Positions 1 to 6,931 of a stretch of 43,631 nt of DNA are shown here, one piece after another. The DNA is from Porphyromonas sp. COT-290 OH3588 (GTDB taxonomy: Bacteria > Bacteroidota > Bacteroidia > Bacteroidales > Porphyromonadaceae), in contig NZ_JRFC01000010.1 in the NCBI RefSeq assembly GCF_000769075.1, forward strand, positions 1 to 43,631, given 5' to 3'. Under the pieces are notes generated by a model. That model was given only the letters and a program-made list of their open reading frames with translations, searched no databases and was not told where the DNA came from. Made by a program: the position numbers and the translations under genes. Within the stretch, counting starts at the first letter, position 1; each line of letters begins with the position of its first letter.

Positions 1-202
1 ATCGAAGACCCAGAAAACGGCTAGGATACCTAACGCCAAGCCAAGTTTTAGGACTAACTTAGATCAACATTGTTGCGCTGGAAGGAGGAATGTGCACTTA
101 TTGTACCTCTATGGAGTTTATAAGGAAATTACTTACCTTTGCTATGCTCATTTTTTCAGATGGGGCGTATAGCATAGATAGACATTAACTAAATAGCATA
201 TT
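1..202. other. Left-edge intergenic region, possible tail of an upstream gene
   Basis: Frame 1 is open for only seven codons from the window edge to a TAG at 22-24, so the first bases could be the end of an upstream plus-strand gene; this cannot be decided from seven codons. The rest up to the subunit E start is non-coding and holds the -7 element at 134-141. I see no other feature here. Confidence 0.3.
134..141 (+). promoter_or_regulatory. Bacteroidetes -7 element upstream of the V-ATPase operon
   Basis: TACCTTTG matches the Bacteroidetes sigma-ABfr -7 consensus TAnnTTTG exactly. It lies 61 bases before the subunit E start, which would give a leader of about 55 nt. No TTG at the usual 19-21 base spacing is present, so only half the promoter is supported. 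Confidence 0.5.
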
Positions 203-793
203 ATGGACTCAAAAATTCAAGAACTGACCGCTAAGATCTATAACGAGGGTGTACAGAAAGGCAACGAAGAAGCCGCTAAAATACTCGCAGAGGCTAAGCA
301 AAAGGCTCAAGAGATAGAGGCTCAGGCACGCCAGCAGGCCGAAGAAATCCTACGCAATACGGAGAAACGCACACAAGAGCTCCGCCAAAATACAGAAGGC
401 GAACTCAAACTCTATGCAGGCCAAATGGTAGAGTCCGTAAAGTCTACCCTGCTAGACAAACTGAACGGTGAGATCGCCTCATCAAGCGTTCGTGCAGCCA
501 TGGCAGACCCAGCTTTCATGCAAAAGGTAATTCTTGAACTAGTCAAAGGCTTCGACTTAAACAAGGGAGTAGTGATCGAAACAGCACAAGCCGCCGAGCT
601 AAAGGCTTATTTCGCCTCCACTGCCAAGGGTATCCTAGAGCAGGGATTAGAAATCAAGAGCGTTGCTGGCAAACCCACAGACTTCGTGCTAAAGCCTGCC
701 GATGGTGCCTTCAAGATCCAGATTGGTGAGGCCGAGTTCGTCGAACTATTCAAAAACTTCCTGCGTCCTCAGTTAGCCGAGATGCTATTTTAA
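203..793 (+). CDS. atpE: V-type ATP synthase subunit E (peripheral stalk)
   Basis: 196 aa, a normal length for bacterial V/A-type subunit E. The subunit is part of the peripheral stalk that holds the catalytic A3B3 head against the membrane sector. The N-terminal half (about residues 10-75) is a long Ala/Glu/Lys/Gln-rich helix of coiled-coil type, and the C-terminal half (about 85-196) is a compact domain ending in a hydrophobic segment, as in the family. It is the first gene of the operon E-DUF2764-A-B-(insert)-D-I-K. A -7 element sits about 60 bases upstream. The identification rests on architecture plus operon position, because subunit E diverges strongly in sequence. Confidence 0.9.
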   Translation: MDSKIQELTAKIYNEGVQKGNEEAAKILAEAKQKAQEIEAQARQQAEEILRNTEKRTQELRQNTEGELKLYAGQMVESVKSTLLDKLNGEIASSSVRAAMADPAFMQKVILELVKGFDLNKGVVIETAQAAELKAYFASTAKGILEQGLEIKSVAGKPTDFVLKPADGAFKIQIGEAEFVELFKNFLRPQLAEMLF

Positions 794-826
794 GTCGATA
801 TATAACCACCATAAATAGCATCGCTA

Positions 827-1741
827 ATGGGTAAATACTACGCTTTGGTAGCAGGGCTGCCTGTGCTATCAGCAGACGGCCAGAAGCTACCCTACGAGCA
901 AGAGGAGTTCTATCTAGAGCTACAAGACGTCCTAAGCTCCAAGGATAAGGAGCTACTAGAGTGGCTTCACCTAGAGGATGCCAATAGGGAGCTACTACGC
1001 TTGCACCAAGAGGAGCTACTGCTCGTCGAGCAGAAGCAGGACGAGGACACCGAGCAGATAGATACGCTGCTACCCCTCGAGGAACTACGTCATATCGCCC
1101 GTACTGCAGCCGCAGGCGGAAAAGCTAGCAGAAGCAAGCAGGTACCTAACTATATGCGCCAGTTTGTGCACGAACTCTACTACGAGCCTCAAGACGAGGA
1201 CGAAGCCGAAAATCTAAAGAAAAGCCCTCTCTCTGCCGAGGATCGGCTTGCTCAGCTCTACTATGCTGAGGCGAGCAAGTCGAGCAACCAGTACCTAGCC
1301 GACTGGTTTAGGCTCAATCAAACAATTCGCAACGTCATGGCTGTCTACACGTGCCGCCGTCTTGGCTGGCCAATAGACCAATTTGTTGTGGGTAACAGCC
1401 ATATCGAGGAGCAGCTACGCACTTCTCGAGCCAAAGACTTTGAGCTTGGGGAGGAAGTGCCTTATATGCCACAAATCATTCAGGCCGCCGAGGAGGAAGA
1501 TATTACTCGCCGCGAGCGTATGATTGACATGCTCAAGTGGCGCTGGCTCGATGACGAAACGTTCGTCAAGGTTTTCGACATAGAGAACGTGCTCAGCTAC
1601 TACATACGCCTCGGGATCATCGAGCGCTGGCTCAAGCTAGACGAGAAGCAGGGCGAAACTCGCTTCCGTAGTATCGTCATGGGACTCAAGGCCGAGAGTA
1701 ATGCTTCGCTCGACGAGTTTCGCCGTAGCACCAAGAAGTAA
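827..1741 (+). CDS. DUF2764 family protein, V-ATPase operon (likely subunit C analogue)
   Basis: 304 aa, acidic, soluble, with no signal peptide or membrane segment. The start with a YYALVAGLP motif is typical of DUF2764 proteins. The first 120 residues are very rich in Glu and Leu, and the C-terminal half contains several W/R-rich helices. In Bacteroidetes and spirochaete V-ATPase operons (for example Borrelia) a protein of this kind sits between subunits E and A where other bacteria carry subunit C. The inference is that it is the central-stalk socket between the proteolipid ring and subunit D. No catalytic motif is visible. The gene starts 33 bases after subunit E and is followed by an unusually long intra-operon gap of 226 bases. 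Confidence 0.75.
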   Translation: MGKYYALVAGLPVLSADGQKLPYEQEEFYLELQDVLSSKDKELLEWLHLEDANRELLRLHQEELLLVEQKQDEDTEQIDTLLPLEELRHIARTAAAGGKASRSKQVPNYMRQFVHELYYEPQDEDEAENLKKSPLSAEDRLAQLYYAEASKSSNQYLADWFRLNQTIRNVMAVYTCRRLGWPIDQFVVGNSHIEEQLRTSRAKDFELGEEVPYMPQIIQAAEEEDITRRERMIDMLKWRWLDDETFVKVFDIENVLSYYIRLGIIERWLKLDEKQGETRFRSIVMGLKAESNASLDEFRRSTKK

Positions 1742-1756
1742 GCAGCAAGTACCTAG

Positions 1757-1780
1757 ATAGCTCGATCGGTTATGAGCTAT
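1757..1780 (+). other. Hairpin in the gap between DUF2764 and subunit A genes
   Basis: ATAGCTC (1757-1763) and GAGCTAT (1774-1780) form a 7-bp inverted repeat with a 10-nt loop, 16 bases after the DUF2764 stop. TTTT occurs about 11 bases later, too far for a good intrinsic terminator. It could tune readthrough or mRNA stability between E/DUF2764 and A. The remainder of the gap to 1967 holds no clear promoter. Confidence 0.3.
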
Positions 1781-1967
1781 GACCTAATCGTTTTCTAGTC
1801 CCCAAATTCCCGCCCCATCGCAATATAGGACTACGAAGTCGGTCGATCGCCGTACGGAGCTACCTCCAACAATGCGTTGTCTGTTGCTCAGAAGTATCAA
1901 GGGGCGCAGATAGGTTTCGATCTAGGCTCAAAAGGTTTTTTCACAGGAAATAAATAACATTATATAT

Positions 1968-3722
1968 ATGGCAACAAAAGGTATTGTTAAGGGGATTGTC
2001 TCCAACCTCGTCACCATCGAGGTAGATGGCCCCGTGGCACAAAACGAAATTTGCTACATCACCGTCGCAGGTACACCTCTGATGAGTGAGGTGATTAAGG
2101 TAATCGGGAAGAACGCCTACGCACAGGTCTTCGAGAGTACCCGTGGCATGCGTATCGGCGACCCCGTTACTTTTGAGGGGCACATGCTCGAGGTAACCCT
2201 CGGGCCCGGTATGCTCGCCAAGAACTATGACGGCTTGCAGAACGACCTCGACAAGATGGACGGTGTCTTCCTGCAGCGAGGCTCATACACTTATCCGCTA
2301 GACGAAGGCAAGAAGTGGGCGTTCAAACCCATTGCTAGCGTAGGCGACCGAGTACAAGCGGGTAGCTGGCTCGGTGAGGTTGATGAGAACTATCAGCCAC
2401 ACAAGATCATGGTACCATTCGTACTCGAAGGTAACTACACGATCAAGGCACTCAAGGGCGAAGGCGACTACACCGTGAAGGAAGTGATCGCCACCCTGAC
2501 GGACGAGGACGGCAAGGATATTGATGTAACCATGGAGCAGAAGTGGCCCGTGAAGAAGGCTATACAGTGCTACCGTGAGAAGCCACGCCCCTTCAAGCTC
2601 CTAGAGACTGGCGTACGTGTGATCGATACTCTTAACCCAATCGTAGAGGGAGGCACCGGCTTCATACCCGGTCCCTTCGGTACAGGTAAGACGGTACTCC
2701 AGCACGCTATCAGTAAGCAGGCCGAGGCGGATATCGTGATTATCGCAGCCTGTGGGGAGCGTGCCAATGAGGTGGTAGAGATCTTCAAGGAGTTCCCAGA
2801 GCTACTCGACCCACATACAGGTCGCCACCTGATGGAGCGTACGATCATCATCGCCAATACCTCCAACATGCCCGTAGCCGCTCGCGAAGCCTCAGTTTAT
2901 ACCGCTATGACGATCGCCGAGTACTACCGCTCGATGGGGCTCAAGGTGCTCCTGATGGCAGACTCTACTAGCCGCTGGGCGCAGGCACTGCGTGAGATGA
3001 GTAACCGTCTAGAAGAGCTACCGGGGCCTGATGCCTTCCCGATGGACCTATCGGCCATTGTGGCTAACTTCTATGCTCGTGCTGGTTTCGTGTACCTAAA
3101 CAATGGCAAGACTGGCTCAGTAACTTTCATCGGTACTGTGTCGCCAGCAGGGGGTAACCTCAAAGAACCCGTAACCGAGAATACCAAGAAAGTAGCACGT
3201 TGCTTCTACGCCCTAGAGCAGGAGCGTGCCGACCGCAAGCGTTACCCTGCGGTGAACCCCATTGATAGTTATTCCAAATACCTAGAGTACCCCGAGTTTA
3301 AGGAGTACGTAGCCGAGCGTGTAGGTGCTGGCTGGGTAGAGAAAGTAGGTGAGATGAAGCAACGCCTACAGCAGGGTAAAGAAATCGCCGAGCAGATCAA
3401 CATTCTAGGGGACGACGGTGTGCCCTTGGAGTACCACATTACGTTCTGGAAGGCGGAGCTCATCGACTTTGTGATCCTACAGCAAGACGCTTTCGATAGT
3501 ATCGACTGCAATTGCCCAATAGAGCGCCAAGAGTATATGGTGGCTCACGTAATCAAGGTATGTAATACAGAGTTTGAATTTGAGTCCTTCGCAGAGGTAG
3601 CTGGCTACTTCAAGGAGATGATCAATACCTTCAAGCAGATGAACTATGCCGAGTATCAGAGTGATGACTTCTACAAAGCAGAGCAACAGATGCTCGAAAT
3701 CGTGAACCAACGTGCTAAATAG
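1968..3722 (+). CDS. atpA: V-type ATP synthase subunit A (catalytic)
   Basis: 584 aa, full length. It is the nucleotide-hydrolysing or synthesising subunit of the A3B3 head. The Walker A loop GPFGTGKT lies at about residues 235-242, followed by the conserved ACGERANEV segment and the MADSTSRWAQALREMS block of V-type A subunits. An N-terminal beta-barrel (about 1-70) and the A-specific bulge domain (about 115-190) are both present, separating it from F-type beta subunits. The ATG lies a few bases after an AT-rich stretch rather than a strong ribosome binding site, which is normal for Bacteroidetes. Subunit B follows after 9 bases, implying translational coupling. Confidence 0.97.
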   Translation: MATKGIVKGIVSNLVTIEVDGPVAQNEICYITVAGTPLMSEVIKVIGKNAYAQVFESTRGMRIGDPVTFEGHMLEVTLGPGMLAKNYDGLQNDLDKMDGVFLQRGSYTYPLDEGKKWAFKPIASVGDRVQAGSWLGEVDENYQPHKIMVPFVLEGNYTIKALKGEGDYTVKEVIATLTDEDGKDIDVTMEQKWPVKKAIQCYREKPRPFKLLETGVRVIDTLNPIVEGGTGFIPGPFGTGKTVLQHAISKQAEADIVIIAACGERANEVVEIFKEFPELLDPHTGRHLMERTIIIANTSNMPVAAREASVYTAMTIAEYYRSMGLKVLLMADSTSRWAQALREMSNRLEELPGPDAFPMDLSAIVANFYARAGFVYLNNGKTGSVTFIGTVSPAGGNLKEPVTENTKKVARCFYALEQERADRKRYPAVNPIDSYSKYLEYPEFKEYVAERVGAGWVEKVGEMKQRLQQGKEIAEQINILGDDGVPLEYHITFWKAELIDFVILQQDAFDSIDCNCPIERQEYMVAHVIKVCNTEFEFESFAEVAGYFKEMINTFKQMNYAEYQSDDFYKAEQQMLEIVNQRAK

Positions 3723-3731
3723 AATAAGGAT

Positions 3732-5060
3732 ATGACAGCAACAGCTTTTCAGAAGATATACACTAAAATTAGTAATATCACCAAGGCCACTTGTATGCTC
3801 CACGCTAGCGGTGTGGGCAACGAGGAGCTTGCAACCATAGACGGCCGTCTGGCTCAGGTAGTACGTATCATGGGTGATGAAGTAACCCTACAAGTCTTTG
3901 GTGGTACGGAGGGTATCGCAACCAATGCCGAGGTCGTATTCCTAGGCAAGGCTCCCTCGCTCAAGGTAGGCGATCAGCTCGTAGGGCGCTTCTTCAATGC
4001 CTACGGAGAGCCTATTGACGGCGGCCCCGAAGTATCGGGCAAAGAAATCGAGATTGGTGGCCCATCGGTAAACCCCGTGCGCCGTGAGCAACCCTCCGAG
4101 CTTATCGCCACAGGTATAGCAGGTATCGACCTAAACAATACCCTAGTGACGGGGCAGAAGATCCCATTCTTCGCAGACCCAGACCAACCTTTCAACGAGG
4201 TAATGGCTATGGTGGCCCTCAGAGCCAAGAGCGACAAGATTATCCTTGGGGGCATGGGTATGACCAACGATGACTTCCTGTTCTTCAAGAATACATTCAG
4301 CAACGCAGGTGCGCTTGACCGCATCATCAGCTTCATCAACACCACCGAAGACCCATCGGTAGAGCGTCTACTTATTCCCGATATGGCACTGGCTGCTGCC
4401 GAATACTTCTCGGTAGAGAAAAAGGAGAAGGTACTAGTTCTGCTCACCGATATGACCAACTATGCCGACGCCTTGGCTATCGTATCCAATCGTATGGACC
4501 AGATTCCCTCCAAGGACGCTATGCCCGGCTCGCTCTACTCCGACCTTGCCAAGATTTACGAGAAGGCAGTACAGTTCCCCGACGGTGGTTCGATCACGAT
4601 CATTGCCGTAACGACCCTCTCTGGTGGCGACATCACGCACGCTGTACCCGACAACACGGGGTATATCACCGAGGGACAGCTCTATCTGCGTAGGGACACC
4701 AACGTAGGCAAGGTGATCGTAGACCCATTCCGTTCGCTCTCTCGCCTCAAGCAGCTCGTTATCGGCAAGAAGACCCGAGAAGACCACCCACAGGTGATGA
4801 ATGCTGCCGTACGCCTATTCTCTGATGCCGCAGGCGCACAGACGAAGATGGAGAACGGCTTCGACCTGACCGACTACGACGAACGTGCGCTTAGCTTCGC
4901 CGACGACTACTCTCGTGAGCTACTAGCTATCGACGTAAATGTAGACACCGAAGAGATGCTCAATACTGCTTGGCGACTCTTTGGCAAGTACTTCAAGCCC
5001 TCGGAGGTTAATATCAAGCAGCAACTCGTAGATACTTATTGGACTAAGCAAGAGGCTTAA
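3732..5060 (+). CDS. atpB: V-type ATP synthase subunit B (regulatory nucleotide-binding)
   Basis: 442 aa, full length. It is the non-catalytic partner of subunit A. It lacks a Walker A loop and shows the V-type B signatures: QIPFF-like segment (here QKIPFFADPD) around residue 140, GGMGMTNDD near 175, and the TDMTNYADAL block near 240, which contributes the helix-turn lining the A/B nucleotide site. It is separated from A by 9 bases. The next ATPase subunit (D) starts only at 6314; the 1.25 kb between them holds the repeat array, the HU-like gene and the small membrane-protein pair. Confidence 0.97.
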   Translation: MTATAFQKIYTKISNITKATCMLHASGVGNEELATIDGRLAQVVRIMGDEVTLQVFGGTEGIATNAEVVFLGKAPSLKVGDQLVGRFFNAYGEPIDGGPEVSGKEIEIGGPSVNPVRREQPSELIATGIAGIDLNNTLVTGQKIPFFADPDQPFNEVMAMVALRAKSDKIILGGMGMTNDDFLFFKNTFSNAGALDRIISFINTTEDPSVERLLIPDMALAAAEYFSVEKKEKVLVLLTDMTNYADALAIVSNRMDQIPSKDAMPGSLYSDLAKIYEKAVQFPDGGSITIIAVTTLSGGDITHAVPDNTGYITEGQLYLRRDTNVGKVIVDPFRSLSRLKQLVIGKKTREDHPQVMNAAVRLFSDAAGAQTKMENGFDLTDYDERALSFADDYSRELLAIDVNVDTEEMLNTAWRLFGKYFKPSEVNIKQQLVDTYWTKQEA

Positions 5061-5072
5061 ACAAATAACCTA

Positions 5073-5182
5073 ACGCCCTCCGCTTGCACCCATTATAGAG
5101 TGCTGAAGCACGGTATATAGGGTGCAGACGCAACCACCATAGGGTGCAAATGCACGCTATATAGGACGCAAAGAGGAGGTAT
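5073..5182 (+). repeat. 22-bp phased palindromic tandem repeat array, 4-5 units
   Basis: The core ATAG(A/G)GTGC recurs at 5095, 5117 and 5139, with ATAGGACGC at 5161: exactly 22 bases apart each time. A weaker unit phased at 5073 retains only the right-hand part. The unit starting at 5139 is almost a perfect palindrome: ATAG-G-GTGCA, two bases, then TGCAC-G-CTAT. The unit at 5095 keeps GTGC-TGAA-GCAC inside outer ATA/TAT arms. There are no spacers, so this is not CRISPR. It fills most of the gap between subunit B and the HU-like gene and could be an operator array or a set of RNA hairpins. See findings. Confidence 0.8.
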
Positions 5183-5232
5183 TAGGCTAGCGAAATAAGA
5201 AGCAGGTATAATAAAATAATCAGTTACTGAAT

Positions 5233-5751
5233 ATGGCTATCAAATACAGAGTACTTACTAGAGAAGTACTACTAGGCAAGGATAAGGGCAAGAAAATGCA
5301 ATTTGCCCAGTCGATTACGTCGAAGAAAATCACGTTCAAGCGTTTCTGCGAGGAGATTGCAGACGGAAGCACCGTGGGCAGCGCAGACGTCAAAGCGGTG
5401 CTGGACCGCATGGTTACAGTGCTGCGCCGACACATGCAGGACGGCGAGAGCGTGGACTGCGGTGAGCTAGGCACGTTTAGCCCTACATTCGGCTCGTCGG
5501 GCGTTCCCGTTGGCGAGGACTTCTCTGCCAAGGCAAGCATCCGTGATCCCAAAATTTCCTTCCGCCCCAAGCCCGCCTTCAAGGCACTTACGGACGTGAA
5601 GTTTGAGCGCATCAGCGCCGAGGAGGAGGCAGCTCGCAACGCAGCTACTGCCAAGAAGAAAGGCATCAAGCCCGGTGCGCCAAATACAGGTGCCGATTCG
5701 GGCGGTGGCAGCACCCCCGGCGGAGGTAGCCTACCAGATGCAGGGCTGTAG
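5233..5751 (+). CDS. HU-family DNA-binding protein, HU-HIG type with Gly-rich tail
   Basis: 172 aa. Residues about 1-125 fit the Bacteroidetes HU-like clade (HU domain fused to winged HTH, Ig or Gly-rich motif): an N-terminal strand (MAIKYRVLTRE), helices with FAQSITSKKITFKRFCEEIADG, the helix VLDRMVTVLRRHM, then a turn and strand GELGTFSPTF, and the DNA-arm/beta region ending KISFRPKPAF. The tail from about residue 135 is Lys- then Gly/Pro/Ser-rich. It starts 51 bases after the 22-bp palindromic array, which might be its own binding site (inference). Proteins of this type are not a standard part of V-ATPase operons. It may be a nucleoid or regulatory protein rather than an ATPase component. 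Confidence 0.8.
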   Translation: MAIKYRVLTREVLLGKDKGKKMQFAQSITSKKITFKRFCEEIADGSTVGSADVKAVLDRMVTVLRRHMQDGESVDCGELGTFSPTFGSSGVPVGEDFSAKASIRDPKISFRPKPAFKALTDVKFERISAEEEAARNAATAKKKGIKPGAPNTGADSGGGSTPGGGSLPDAGL

Positions 5752-5797
5752 CCACTAGAGGCGATTAGTCAGCAAATACGATAGTTGTATTAGCGCT

Positions 5798-6048
5798 ATG
5801 AAACTGCAAAGTATTAGAAACCGCATTAAGTATTTTCTGGCGACTCCAAGTGGCAGGGTGACTGCCTACATCGCTGGAGTAGTACTTGTTATTGTAGCAG
5901 GACTATCTCTTCTGCAGACATTCCATGTGCTTGAGAAGGGAACCATTCCCCTTCATTCACAATGCGAGTATTCATCGTCGTTGTCTGCTACCGTATTGTC
6001 AGGAGCTATATCCGTATCAGTAAAAAGGACAACGAAAGTAAGCATTAG
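5798..6048 (+). pseudogene. Small two-helix membrane protein, first tandem copy, frameshifted
   Basis: The reading frame from ATG 5798 encodes a basic N-terminus and one membrane helix (about residues 21-42), then becomes non-hydrophobic and runs 31 bases into the next gene. Shifting frame near the C4 run at 5948-5951 gives a second helix (MRVFIVVV, ATG at 5962) and a Lys/Glu tail ending at TAG 6046-6048, three bases before the next ATG. The repaired 83-aa product matches the downstream paralogue in layout: 19 residues, Arg-Val, 36 residues to the Met of helix 2, then aligned Tyr and Lys-Lys. One lost base is the simplest explanation. It could be a sequencing error. I do not recognise a family. 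Confidence 0.6.
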
Positions 6049-6051
6049 GTT

Positions 6052-6312
6052 ATGGCAGAGAATAAATTGGGAGGTGCTTTAGTGCGCTTCTTCGCCAGTC
6101 AGTTATGGCGAGTAGTTACCTATATCTCATTAGCTATCTATGTGCCAACGGTAGTGATTAGCTTCCTTGAGTTTATCGGAGTGGTTGATGGCGCACTGAG
6201 TAGGCTTCCGCAGGGCATGCTATTCTTCATTATACTGTTCCTGCCTGCTCCACGCATGTTGTACACTGACGCTCGCAAGAAACAACAAATAAGTTCGCAA
6301 GAACACAGATAA
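6052..6312 (+). CDS. Small two-helix membrane protein, second tandem copy (unknown function)
   Basis: 86 aa, unrecognised family. There are two predicted membrane helices (about residues 21-44 and 55-70) joined by a short loop containing Asp-Gly, a basic-aromatic N-terminus (VRFFASQLWR) and a polar tail with ARKKQQ. It is the intact paralogue of the gene just upstream: both have 19 residues before a conserved Arg-Val, 36 residues from that Arg to the Met opening helix 2, and Tyr plus Lys-Lys at the same distance after it. The stop is one base from the subunit D start, so it is probably cotranscribed and coupled with ntpD/atpD. A role in V-ATPase assembly or regulation is possible but rests only on position. 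Confidence 0.7.
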   Translation: MAENKLGGALVRFFASQLWRVVTYISLAIYVPTVVISFLEFIGVVDGALSRLPQGMLFFIILFLPAPRMLYTDARKKQQISSQEHR

Positions 6313-6313
6313 A

Positions 6314-6931
6314 ATGGCTATTAAGTTTCAGTATAACAAGACTTCGCTCCAACAACAGGAGAAAAACCTGAAGATGCGCGTGCGCACCCTGCCTACGATC
6401 AAGAGTAAGGAGAGTGCTCTGCGCCAGCAGGTGAAGCAAACCAAGCGGGAGGTCGAGGCATTGGAACTAAAGCTCGAAGAAGATATTCGGGGCTATCAGA
6501 GCATGATGAGCTTGTGGGATGAGTTCAATCCCGAGCTTATTCGTGTGGATCGTGTAGACCTATCCGTGCGCAAAGTCGCAGGTGTGGTACTACCCGTACT
6601 AGACGACATCCACTATGAGATCAAGCCCTTCAGCATTTTTAATGCACCCTCATGGTACGCTCAGGGTATTGACTTGCTCAAGACTCTAGCCACTACGGGC
6701 ATTCAAGCCGAGTTCCTCCGCCTAAAGATGGAGTTCCTCGAGCACGCCCGTAAGAAAACCACTCAGAAGGTTAATCTATTCGAGAAGGTTCAGATACCCG
6801 GCTATCAGGACGCTATACGTAAAATCAAACGCTTCCTAGAGGACGAAGAGAGTCTGTCGAAAAGTTCGCAGAAGATCATGCGTGCCAATCTGGAGAAGCG
6901 TGCGCAAAAAGAAGAGGAGGAAGCCGTATGA
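6314..6931 (+). CDS. atpD: V-type ATP synthase subunit D (central rotor stalk)
   Basis: 205 aa, normal for the family. It is the long antiparallel coiled-coil axle rotating inside the A3B3 head. N-terminal (about 5-75) and C-terminal (about 130-200) helices are rich in Lys, Gln, Leu and Glu with heptad character. The central part around residues 80-120 carries the conserved VAGVVLPVLDDI-type segment. The C-terminus overlaps the start of subunit I by four bases (ATGA). No gene for subunit F, the usual partner of D, is seen beside it. Confidence 0.93.
   Translation: MAIKFQYNKTSLQQQEKNLKMRVRTLPTIKSKESALRQQVKQTKREVEALELKLEEDIRGYQSMMSLWDEFNPELIRVDRVDLSVRKVAGVVLPVLDDIHYEIKPFSIFNAPSWYAQGIDLLKTLATTGIQAEFLRLKMEFLEHARKKTTQKVNLFEKVQIPGYQDAIRKIKRFLEDEESLSKSSQKIMRANLEKRAQKEEEEAV

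Noticed and set aside
5095-5182. CRISPR-like repeat array
   Set aside because: The units are contiguous with no spacers, are degenerate, and no cas genes are present.
5930-5965. Programmed -1 frameshifting to make the full first small membrane protein
   Set aside because: No slippery heptamer in the right phase and no clear downstream stimulatory structure; a one-base loss or sequencing error is simpler.
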